Assembly (NCBI GenBank): GCA_016795425.1
Contig: JAEUHG010000265.1
Span: 1-64,000 of the forward strand
Length of the DNA stretch: 64,000 nucleotides
From: Verrucomicrobiales bacterium
GTDB lineage: Bacteria; Verrucomicrobiota; Verrucomicrobiia; Limisphaerales; CAIMTB01
Direction of reading: 5' to 3'
Shown: positions 1 through 7,880 of the stretch, piece after piece
How positions within the stretch are numbered: position 1 is the first letter of the stretch
Layout of the letters: each line of letters opens with the position of its first letter
Position numbers and translations under genes: made by a program
The notes under the pieces: generated by a model
Database searches by the model: none
The model's input: the letters and a program-made list of their open reading frames with translations, nothing else
What the model was told of the DNA's origin: nothing

Positions 1-365
1 CCGACGGTCTGGGATCGCGCGTGGAGTGTCATCCAAGACAGCACCATGGCAAGAAACCAACGACTGAAACGCGTGAACTCGGACATGTGCCCGCAAGTTC
101 CCGCTTTTTGTTCAAATGACAAGGTTCCGGGAAGAGGCGAAATCATAGGTCATGGGAGCGGCATACGAGGTTCCCGGCATCTTCGCCGGCCGATTCAGAG
201 GTTGATACATGCCAGCATCAAGGGGCCTCCCTAGATAACGTCCCAAAATGACCCTTCCTTAAGCGAACCTGCTAGGTGCGCTCCCGCCGGGCAACGACTC
301 CCCAGGGAAGGCCACCGGCTTCTGGCGTTGCACAACCGGAGTTTCGCCGCCAATTTGAGGGTCCG
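1..365. other. Leading non-coding stretch
   Basis: No convincing gene is visible before the first CDS. A 62-codon open frame at 46-234 has no family resemblance and no good ribosome binding site, so I read the stretch as intergenic and upstream control sequence. The gene to its left is outside the window. Confidence 0.5.
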
Positions 366-2336
366 ATGTTTATGCCACGCCGATTTTCCGCCGCAGGGCG
401 GCTCGCGCTCCTGGGAGTTTCGTTGTCCTTGGCGAGCCCCGTTGCGAAACCGGCCGAACCGTCCCTCGGCATCGAGCGAAACGGCGACGCCGTCCAACTC
501 AACCTGCTCGGGGAGCAGGGGGCCGAGTATTCCCTGGAAGCCGTCGAGGCCCTCCTTAACCAAGGCCAGACCAGCACCAATTCCTGGCGTCCGATCGCCA
601 CCGTCACGCCGCGCTCGACCCCCTTCACACTCTTCGATCCGATCTGCACCACCAAACCGCAGAATTTCTATCGCCTGCGCGTCCTACAAAACACTCGTCC
701 CGTCGAGGTCGCGAACTTCCGACTTCTGGATCTCGACGGCCGGGCCCACGAGTTGTTTTACCAGAGCGACGCCAAAGCGGTGGTTCTGGTGTTCGCCGGC
801 CAAGACTTAGGCGCGCTGCAGGATCTCGGGCCGACACTTCAGAACCTGGTCACACGGTTCGGGCCGCAAGGGGTTCGATTTTGGACACTCGCGACTCCCA
901 CCCACTCGGTCACACCCAGCGTTCCATGGAAGGCGCAGGCGGCTTCACTGGGTCTGACAACGGCGATCCTCATCGATGAAGGGGGCGCCGTGACACGTGA
1001 GTTTCGTCCGACGAACCTACCGGAGACGGTGGTTCTCGATCCGGCGACGTGGGCGATCCGTTACCGCGGCCGGATGGCGGATGTTATCAACAAGGACACG
1101 ACCAAGACCGAACAACCGCTGTTGGCAACGGCGCTGACCGAACTCCTCGCTGGCGAGAAGGTTTCCGTGGCGTTCACCCTGAGCGCGGGTACGCCCCCGG
1201 CTCAGACGGACTTCGCCAACCGCACCTACGCCCAGGACATCGCGCCGCTCCTTCAGAAGCACTGTGTCCGCTGCCATAGCCCGGGCAACATCGCACCCTG
1301 GGCGATGACCAATTACACCGTCATTCAGGACTACAGCGCCTTGATCAAGGACGAGGTGTTGAGCCGACGCATGCCGCCCTGGCACGCGGACCGCCAGACC
1401 CAGCACTACAGCAACGATGAGATGTTGAGTGGTGACGATCTCGCCATGCTTACCGACTGGATCAACCGCGGCGCGCCACGGGGAGAGGGTGGCGATCCGC
1501 TGGCCGCATCCATCCCGCCAACGCCCGCCGACTGGCCGTTAGGCACGCCCGACCGCGTTGTCACGGTCGATCGCCAGAACATTCCGGCGTCCGGCACCGT
1601 CGATTACCGCTACGTCGTCCTGCGAAACCCCTTTCCCAATGACGTCTGGTTGCGAGCTGCGGTGGTCAAACCTGGCAATCGAAGAGTCCTCCATCACGTG
1701 CTGGTCTTTGGTGCCACGAGCTTCACGGACATCCTCCAGATCCAGGCCGGACTGGGAGGCTATTTCGCCGCCTACGTGCCCGGCATGGAGCAAGTCGCCT
1801 TTCCCGAAGGCACCGGCAAACTGCTGAAGCGCGGGGCATTCCTGGTCTTTCAGATTCATTACACCGCCACCGGCCAACCCGAGACGGATGCCACCGAACT
1901 CGGGCTCTATCTCTCGGCGAAACCGCCCAGCCGTGAACTGAATACGGCCGCCGCATACAACACGCTCTTCACCATTCCGCCCGGCGCCGAAGATCACCCC
2001 GCCACCGCCGAATTCGTCCTGCCCAAGGACGGCACGGTCTACGAATTCAGTCCCCACATGCATTACCGCGGAAGGTGGTTCCGATTCGATGCCATCAAGC
2101 CGGATGGCCAACGCGAAACACTCCTGCACGTGCCGTTCTATCGGTTTGATTGGCAAACCCTCTACCGTCTCGCCGAACCCAAACGGCTGACCGCGGGAAC
2201 CCGCATCGTCGTGACCGGTGGTTGGGACAATTCCAGCAAGAACCCCTACAACCCAGATCCAGGGGCGTCGGTGCGCTTCGGCGAACAGAGCTGGGAAGAG
2301 ATGTTCATCGGATACTTCAATTGGGCCCCCGATTGA
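366..2336 (+). CDS. Exported redoxin / cytochrome c / copper monooxygenase-like fusion
   Basis: A 656-residue secreted protein of a type frequent in Planctomycetes and Verrucomicrobia. An N-terminal signal peptide (about residues 1-33) is followed by an AhpC/TSA-like redoxin fold (about 115-265) that lacks any CxxC pair, so it is probably not a working thiol redoxin. A heme-binding motif CVRCH follows at residues 300-304. The C-terminal half resembles the ascorbate-dependent type II copper monooxygenase (PHM/DBH) fold, with candidate copper ligands HH at 443-444, His498 (in QIHYTATG) and HMH at 564-566. The start was set at ATG 366 because it directly precedes the signal peptide; the frame is open back to 276. 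The substrate is unknown. Family membership is inferred from motifs; the redox role is inference. Confidence 0.85.
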   Translation: MFMPRRFSAAGRLALLGVSLSLASPVAKPAEPSLGIERNGDAVQLNLLGEQGAEYSLEAVEALLNQGQTSTNSWRPIATVTPRSTPFTLFDPICTTKPQNFYRLRVLQNTRPVEVANFRLLDLDGRAHELFYQSDAKAVVLVFAGQDLGALQDLGPTLQNLVTRFGPQGVRFWTLATPTHSVTPSVPWKAQAASLGLTTAILIDEGGAVTREFRPTNLPETVVLDPATWAIRYRGRMADVINKDTTKTEQPLLATALTELLAGEKVSVAFTLSAGTPPAQTDFANRTYAQDIAPLLQKHCVRCHSPGNIAPWAMTNYTVIQDYSALIKDEVLSRRMPPWHADRQTQHYSNDEMLSGDDLAMLTDWINRGAPRGEGGDPLAASIPPTPADWPLGTPDRVVTVDRQNIPASGTVDYRYVVLRNPFPNDVWLRAAVVKPGNRRVLHHVLVFGATSFTDILQIQAGLGGYFAAYVPGMEQVAFPEGTGKLLKRGAFLVFQIHYTATGQPETDATELGLYLSAKPPSRELNTAAAYNTLFTIPPGAEDHPATAEFVLPKDGTVYEFSPHMHYRGRWFRFDAIKPDGQRETLLHVPFYRFDWQTLYRLAEPKRLTAGTRIVVTGGWDNSSKNPYNPDPGASVRFGEQSWEEMFIGYFNWAPD

Positions 2337-2346
2337 ATCCGGTCGG

Positions 2347-3159
2347 CTACTCCGCCTTGAGGACCGCCAGAAGGGGGCGGTGATCCGACGCGACGGACTC
2401 CGGCAGAACCTTCGATTCGAGGGATCTCCAGCGATCGCCTGGTCGGGCCAGAATATAATCGATGCGCGACCGGGGAGCGTCGGCGGGTGAGGTTGGCGCC
2501 GACGTGGCACCAGCCGTGTCCAACCACCCCGTCCCCGTGTCCAGCATCCGACGCATCACCCGGCTGTCGGGGGTGGCGTTGAAATCCCCGGCCAGGAGAG
2601 CCGGCTCCTGAGCGTGTTCGAACTCACGCAACAAAGCCCCGACCTGCTCCCACCGATCCTTATCTTCCGAGGTGGCATCGAGGTGAACACCGCTCCATCG
2701 GATCCGGCCTAGACCCGGGACATCCACCCACGAGGTAACAGCAATTCGCGGTTCGCGCCCTGGAGTTCCCGGCAGTCGGATGACGCGGGGATCCAGCAAC
2801 GGCCAACGACTCAATAGCAGTTGCCCGTATTCTCCACCTTGAAAGGGCATGGCGGCGCCGTACCACCCCTGCATGCCGATGAGTCGGATGTATTCAGCGG
2901 ACTGATCCACCTTCCCGGTCCGTTGCGCCCTACGATCGACCTCCTGCAACGCCACCAGATCGGGTTGGGCGCTGACAACGACCTTGGCAATGCGCGCGAG
3001 ATTCACCACGCCGTCGGTCCCTTCGCCGTGGTGCAGGTTGTAGGTCAGGACTCGCAGCACTTTCGCGGTATTCACATGGTTCGTCTGACAACCGGCTACC
3101 GCCAAACTACCCATGGCCGCCATAAAGCTTCGTCGATTCACCTGGAGAGGCTGAAGCAT
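2347..3159 (-). CDS. Endonuclease/exonuclease/phosphatase (EEP) family lipoprotein
   Basis: 270 residues. The N-terminus carries a twin-arginine RRSF motif and a lipobox ending VAGC, suggesting an exported, lipid-anchored protein. The EEP fold is shown by LTYNLHHGEG, LQEVD (metal-binding Glu), the GDFNATPDSR block, SRIDYIL and the terminal SDHRPL. These are the catalytic landmarks of DNase I-like phosphodiesterases such as nucleases, sphingomyelinases and inositol phosphatases. The substrate cannot be told from sequence. ATG 3159 was chosen because it starts the signal sequence; the 32 codons upstream look non-coding. It converges on the gene ending at 2336, only 10 bp away, and diverges from the beta-helix gene at 3312. 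Confidence 0.85.
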   Translation of the reverse strand: MLQPLQVNRRSFMAAMGSLAVAGCQTNHVNTAKVLRVLTYNLHHGEGTDGVVNLARIAKVVVSAQPDLVALQEVDRRAQRTGKVDQSAEYIRLIGMQGWYGAAMPFQGGEYGQLLLSRWPLLDPRVIRLPGTPGREPRIAVTSWVDVPGLGRIRWSGVHLDATSEDKDRWEQVGALLREFEHAQEPALLAGDFNATPDSRVMRRMLDTGTGWLDTAGATSAPTSPADAPRSRIDYILARPGDRWRSLESKVLPESVASDHRPLLAVLKAE

Positions 3160-3311
3160 GCGCCCCGTCGATCCAAGTCCGCGAAACAACCCCAAGAGGC
3201 ACACGCCCCTTCCCGATCGACTCAGGCGATCCACGGCATCGGTGGATGAACTCAACAGGAGTGACCGGAATTTGCCGAAACTAGTCTTTCCATGTTACAG
3301 GTCCTCCATCC

Positions 3312-6026
3312 ATGAAGGTTTACCGAATCCTTCTCCTCGTGGTTGGGCTTCTTTACTCGGGTGTCGATTCTTCAGTTCGAGCGGCCGAACCACTCATAGT
3401 CACCGTGACCACCACCGCGGATACCGGCCAGGGTTCCCTTCGCGCGGCCATCGAGGCCGTCAACACCACCGGCGAGGGCGAGATCGACCTCCGATCCTTG
3501 ACCGGCCAGATCGCACTGGAAAGTAGTCTGCCTGAGGTGCGCGCCAACCTTCGTCTGATCGGACCCGACGAAGCCGCGGGGCGATTGCAGATCACCGGGC
3601 AGGGTTCGATTCCGATTCTCTCATTTGCCGCCGGGACCACCAGTGAGATCAGATATCTCACTCTCACCAATGCCTTGGCCACAGGTTATCGTCATGGGGC
3701 AGCCATCAGCAACGCCGGGGTCCTGCTACTTCGCGGGTGCGAGATCAGCGGCAATCGGACCCGCTATGGCTGGGGAGGTGGCATCTACAACGAGGGAGAC
3801 CTGACGATTGAAGCTTGTGCGCTGAGGAACAACGAAGCCCTCGGTGAGCAGGGTGGCGAAGCCAATTTCAATTCCCTGACTTATTCCGGCACCGGGCCCG
3901 GCGGTGGTGGCGCGGGACTCGGCGGAGCGATCTTCCATCAGTCGGGTCGATTGTGGATCGGCCATTCGACGTTCGAACAGAACCTGGCGGCGGGCGGCGA
4001 CGGACGCGATTTCCTCATGAACATTCCAGGAACTTCGCGGGGCGGCGGTCCACTCGGCGGAGTGCCACTCGCCGGTTCCTTCGCCGCCGCTTCCGGCGGC
4101 TTCGGAAGTGGCGCAAGCGGCTTTGTACCGTCCATCAACAGTTCCGGAGGAATGGGAGGTTTCGGTGGCGGTCACACCCGACCTCGTTTGATCCCAACCG
4201 ACGACAGATACTTCGGTGGCGGCGCCGTCGAATCGGGCGGCTTGACCGGGTCCGGCGCCGGCGCCGGCATGGGTGGCGCACTTTTTCTGCGGAACGGCGA
4301 CGTGCATCTGGAGCATTGCCTCTTTTCTGGAAACAACGTCAAAGGTGGCGTGGGCGGCTCGGGCGCCGGTGACACCGACGGGGCTGGAGAAGGCGGTGAC
4401 GCCCATGGCGGCGCCATCCTCATCCACGACGCCACGGTTGAAATCGCCTCCTGCCAGATCCTCGACAACCTCGCCGTAGGAGGTCTGGGAAGCCATCCGC
4501 GCGGCGATGTCAGGGTCTGGGGAGGCGCTGCCGAAGGCGCCGGCATCTATCTTTTTCACGGCAACCTGACACTCAAACTCTCGCGATTGGCACGAAACCG
4601 CGTCGAGGGCGGCGAAGGCAGCCAAGGCAAGAATGGAGGGTATGGCGCCTCCGGACGCGGCGCGGCCGTCAGTGTCCGACGAGGCGCCTGTGTCGTCGAA
4701 CAATGCCTGTTTGATGGAAATGAAGCCTACGGCGGAAAACCCGGCAGTGGCTTTCGCGTGGCCGGAAATGCCGGCTCGGGATGGGGAGGCGCGCTTTTTG
4801 TCCTCGATGGGACGACCCTCGTGGAAAACACCACCCTGACCGGCAATCGCGCCATCGGACGGAATGGCTATGGCGCGAACCTGGGTTTTCCCAATGGCGA
4901 AGTCGGCGCCTCCCGGGGCGGAGGCGCCGCCATCACGTCCCAACGGGATGGCGAGCGCAACGTCATGGTGGTCTGGGATGACTTCGTCGACGCCTACGCC
5001 TTGGGCCAACGCGTCATCGCCGCCATCGATCCGATTTCCCTGCTGATGAACCGAACCCTGGATCCCTCCGAACGAAATGTGATCTCAGGTTGGAAGGGCG
5101 GGGAACCAAACACGTCCGTTCGCGACATTCTGGTCAATGTCTGCAATGCCCTCGTCTACGAGAATTTCGCGGAGAACCAGCGTCCGCTCTGGAATTCCAA
5201 CCGATTCGCCAACGTCACCATGCGGGCCGAAACCCAGGCTTTGGCTGCGTCGAATCCGACCGGGAACGAAAGGTGGCGCCTAAACCGGATGCTTCTCGAA
5301 GACGTCTTCAGCCGGGAACTCGCCCGCCTGCCCTTCGTCACGTCGACCCAACCGTCGCTGACCTTCCGCTTTTGCACGATCACCTCCAACGAAGTGGTCC
5401 AGGCCTACCTCGACCAACTGATGTTCCCCCGAGTGACCAACGGCGTCGTCAATGGCGGCGGCCTCTACCAGGGCGGCGGTACCCTCACGCTCGAGGCAGT
5501 CCTTTGCTCCGGGAATCGCTCGGCGACCAACGCCGACCTCGGCGGCTCCGTCGTGAGTGTCTCGATGAACCTGATCGGCGATCCAGGCACCTCGGATGGG
5601 TGGCAATCCAAGGACCTGGTCGGTGTCGCCCTCAACCTCGGTCCGCTGCAGGACAACGGCGGCCCGACATGGACCCACGCCTTGGCCCGACCGAGTCCGG
5701 CCATCGACCGGCTACAACTTTTCCTAGGTCCCCGATGGGACCAACGCGGGTACGCACGGCCCATCGGCGGAAAATGGGATCTGGGCGCATTTGAGTCCGC
5801 GTCCGCGACACCAACCCAACCACGTCTTGGAAGAGCCATCCTCTCTCCCCAACACGAGCTTCAGTTCCAAATCACTGGCCTGCTCGAAATACAAACCCCA
5901 TGTCGGCTCGAATTCACCACTGACCTGAAATCCTGGGAGACGGTGCGACCGATCGGCGAAAACGAGATCGTAACCCACGCCACCCTGGGAACGGGCGGCT
6001 TCTTTCGCGTGGTCTGCTCTGAATGA
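3312..6026 (+). CDS. Secreted beta-helix protein with choice-of-anchor Q domain
   Basis: A 904-residue exported protein with a clear signal peptide (about 1-25, cleavage near VRAAEP). The start of the mature protein has the VTTTADTGQGSLRAAI block typical of CSLREA/polymorphic-outer-membrane-protein-like right-handed beta helices. The body is very rich in Gly and consists of short imperfect beta-helix turns with recurring 'CxxSGN/LxxN' strands. A choice-of-anchor Q region is visible near residues 775-850 (QDNGGPTWTHAL, SPAIDRL, DQRGYARP, LGAFE). The last 60 residues (TTDLKSW ... GFFRV) match a C-terminal module also present in the protein at 7881-10838. It is probably a cell-surface or secreted adhesin or glycan-active protein; no catalytic residues were recognised. 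Confidence 0.85.
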   Translation: MKVYRILLLVVGLLYSGVDSSVRAAEPLIVTVTTTADTGQGSLRAAIEAVNTTGEGEIDLRSLTGQIALESSLPEVRANLRLIGPDEAAGRLQITGQGSIPILSFAAGTTSEIRYLTLTNALATGYRHGAAISNAGVLLLRGCEISGNRTRYGWGGGIYNEGDLTIEACALRNNEALGEQGGEANFNSLTYSGTGPGGGGAGLGGAIFHQSGRLWIGHSTFEQNLAAGGDGRDFLMNIPGTSRGGGPLGGVPLAGSFAAASGGFGSGASGFVPSINSSGGMGGFGGGHTRPRLIPTDDRYFGGGAVESGGLTGSGAGAGMGGALFLRNGDVHLEHCLFSGNNVKGGVGGSGAGDTDGAGEGGDAHGGAILIHDATVEIASCQILDNLAVGGLGSHPRGDVRVWGGAAEGAGIYLFHGNLTLKLSRLARNRVEGGEGSQGKNGGYGASGRGAAVSVRRGACVVEQCLFDGNEAYGGKPGSGFRVAGNAGSGWGGALFVLDGTTLVENTTLTGNRAIGRNGYGANLGFPNGEVGASRGGGAAITSQRDGERNVMVVWDDFVDAYALGQRVIAAIDPISLLMNRTLDPSERNVISGWKGGEPNTSVRDILVNVCNALVYENFAENQRPLWNSNRFANVTMRAETQALAASNPTGNERWRLNRMLLEDVFSRELARLPFVTSTQPSLTFRFCTITSNEVVQAYLDQLMFPRVTNGVVNGGGLYQGGGTLTLEAVLCSGNRSATNADLGGSVVSVSMNLIGDPGTSDGWQSKDLVGVALNLGPLQDNGGPTWTHALARPSPAIDRLQLFLGPRWDQRGYARPIGGKWDLGAFESASATPTQPRLGRAILSPQHELQFQITGLLEIQTPCRLEFTTDLKSWETVRPIGENEIVTHATLGTGGFFRVVCSE

Positions 6027-6046
6027 TGGGACGTGGCGCCTCGTTC

Positions 6047-7573
6047 CTATCCCCATATCTGCCGATCCAAAGACCGAAGCTGGATCGCCTCCAGAACATG
6101 CTCGGACGAGATCCTGGCTTCACCGGCCAGGTCGGCGATGGTTCTTGAGACCTTCAGGATTCGATCATAGGCGCGCGCGCTGAGTCCAAGATCCTGCATC
6201 GCCTGCTTCAGCAGTTCCAAGGTGGCCGCCTCCAACGGGCAATGCCGGCGCACGTCGCGACTTTCCATCCGCGCATTGCAGGTCACCGAGGCCCGTCCCG
6301 GAAAACGCTTCTGTTGAAGAAACCGCGCCGCCATCACCCGGGCCCTGATCTCCCCTGAACTCTCTCCAGGTCTTGAACTGGAGATTTCGTGGAACGTCAC
6401 GGGCGGCACTTCCACGTGCAGATCAATCCGGTCCAGCAACGGTCCGCTCACCCGCGCGAGATAATTCTGAATCTGGCGGGGTGAACACTTGGATTCGTGC
6501 GGCATCTTGCCGTCCGGCGTTGGATTCATCGCCGCCACCAACATGAATTGCGCTGGGAAAGTGAACGTGCCGGCGGCGCGACTGATGGTGACCCGCCCTT
6601 CCTCCATGGGCTGCCGCAGAGTCTCGAGCACGGAGCGTTTGAACTCAGGCAATTCATCGAGGAACAGCACTCCGTGATGAGCCAGCGAGATCTCGCCGGG
6701 AGTCGGGTTCTGATTGCCGCCCAACAGGCCGGCATCACTCGCCGTGTGATGCGGCGCGCGAAACGGCCGGCGGGTAATCAATGCCTGACCCGGCCCCAAC
6801 AATCCCACCACGCTGTGAACCCGTGTCGTAGCCAGCGCTTCCTCCAGGGTCAACGGAGGCAGAATCGTGGAGAGTCGACGCGCGAGCATTGACTTCCCCG
6901 TGCCGGGCGGACCGAGTAACAGGAGATTGTGCCCACCCGCCGCGGCAATCTCGAGGGCGCGCTTCACGGATTCCTGGCCCTTGACGTCGGCGAAATCAAC
7001 CTCGTCCTCCGGCGGATGGGCGAACAACGCCTCCACGTCCACCACCACCGGCGCAAGCGCCACCTCACCTTCGAGGAATTCCGAGGCCTCGCGCAGGTTG
7101 CGGATCGGAATGACTTCCAGTCCCGAAACGACCGCCGCTTCGGCGGCGTTCTCCAGGGGCACCAACGCCCCAAGACACCCGTCCTCGCGCGCTCGCAATG
7201 CCGCGGCCAGGACGCCCTTCACCGGACGCACCGCGCCGGTCAAAGCCAACTCACCCAGGACAAGATATTGCTCCAGCCGCTCCTTTCCCATTTGTTCAGC
7301 GGCGGCGAGCATGCCCAGAGCGATCGGCAGATCGAAACTCGGCCCCTCCTTCCGAACATCAGCCGGCGCCAGATTAATGGTGGTGCGACCCAACGGGAAT
7401 TTGAACCCGGAGTTGGTCAACGCGGTGCTGACTCGATCGCGGGACTCCTTCACGGCGGCATCCGGCAAGCCAACGATCACGATCTGGGTCTCACCCCAGC
7501 CAACGTTGACTTCGACTTCGATGGAAAAAGCCTCCACGCCCTGGACAGCCGCAGAGCGCACCTTGGCGAGCAC
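6047..7573 (-). CDS. comM: YifB/ComM family Mg-chelatase-like AAA+ ATPase
   Basis: 508 residues, the normal ComM length. In order: an N-terminal Lon-protease-like ChlI domain (about 1-170), then an AAA+ Mg-chelatase core with Walker A GPPGTGKS near residues 221-228 and Walker [11 protein letters not shown] near 302-311, then the C-terminal Mg_chelatase_C helix bundle. In naturally transformable bacteria ComM is a hexameric helicase that promotes branch migration of incoming DNA during recombination. A GTG at 7573 gives the family N-terminus [10 protein letters not shown]; a TTG two codons upstream (7579) is the alternative start. It is monocistronic and converges on the beta-helix gene, with a 20 bp gap. 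Confidence 0.93.
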   Translation of the reverse strand: MLAKVRSAAVQGVEAFSIEVEVNVGWGETQIVIVGLPDAAVKESRDRVSTALTNSGFKFPLGRTTINLAPADVRKEGPSFDLPIALGMLAAAEQMGKERLEQYLVLGELALTGAVRPVKGVLAAALRAREDGCLGALVPLENAAEAAVVSGLEVIPIRNLREASEFLEGEVALAPVVVDVEALFAHPPEDEVDFADVKGQESVKRALEIAAAGGHNLLLLGPPGTGKSMLARRLSTILPPLTLEEALATTRVHSVVGLLGPGQALITRRPFRAPHHTASDAGLLGGNQNPTPGEISLAHHGVLFLDELPEFKRSVLETLRQPMEEGRVTISRAAGTFTFPAQFMLVAAMNPTPDGKMPHESKCSPRQIQNYLARVSGPLLDRIDLHVEVPPVTFHEISSSRPGESSGEIRARVMAARFLQQKRFPGRASVTCNARMESRDVRRHCPLEAATLELLKQAMQDLGLSARAYDRILKVSRTIADLAGEARISSEHVLEAIQLRSLDRQIWG

Positions 7574-7880
7574 GCGCAAAGGTTAGACCGCGATCGCCCG
7601 ACCAGGCAATGGCGATTCACGGTCATCGCCACCGACAAGGGCTGACTCACTGACTTTCCTACTCCAAGACTTACCCCGATAAGACAAGTCACATAGGGAC
7701 AGACACAAAGTAGTCACTGTCGATTGCCTCTATTGCTCTGAGCACGGCTACTCCGTTGCCGCCAAAAAGGAATTCGTGGCACCCGTCGGATCCTCTGCTA
7801 CAACTTCCTTCGTCACCACCGTTCCGCTCCCTTGCGCCGGGATAGTCATGTCCCGACTCCATCGGGGCGTATCCATATCC
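7574..7880. other. Intergenic region between divergent comM and the PSFE-repeat gene
   Basis: 307 bp separating divergent genes, so it should hold both promoters. I see no clear -35/-10 pair. A GTG at 7776 preceded by AAAAAGG is a possible alternative start for the downstream gene, but it would add 35 residues ahead of a good signal peptide. No repeats or RNA structures are evident. Confidence 0.4.

Noticed and set aside
3726-5009. 427-codon antisense frame opposite the beta-helix gene
   Set aside because: It is a shadow of the Gly-rich, third-position-biased real gene and has no signal, motif or start context.
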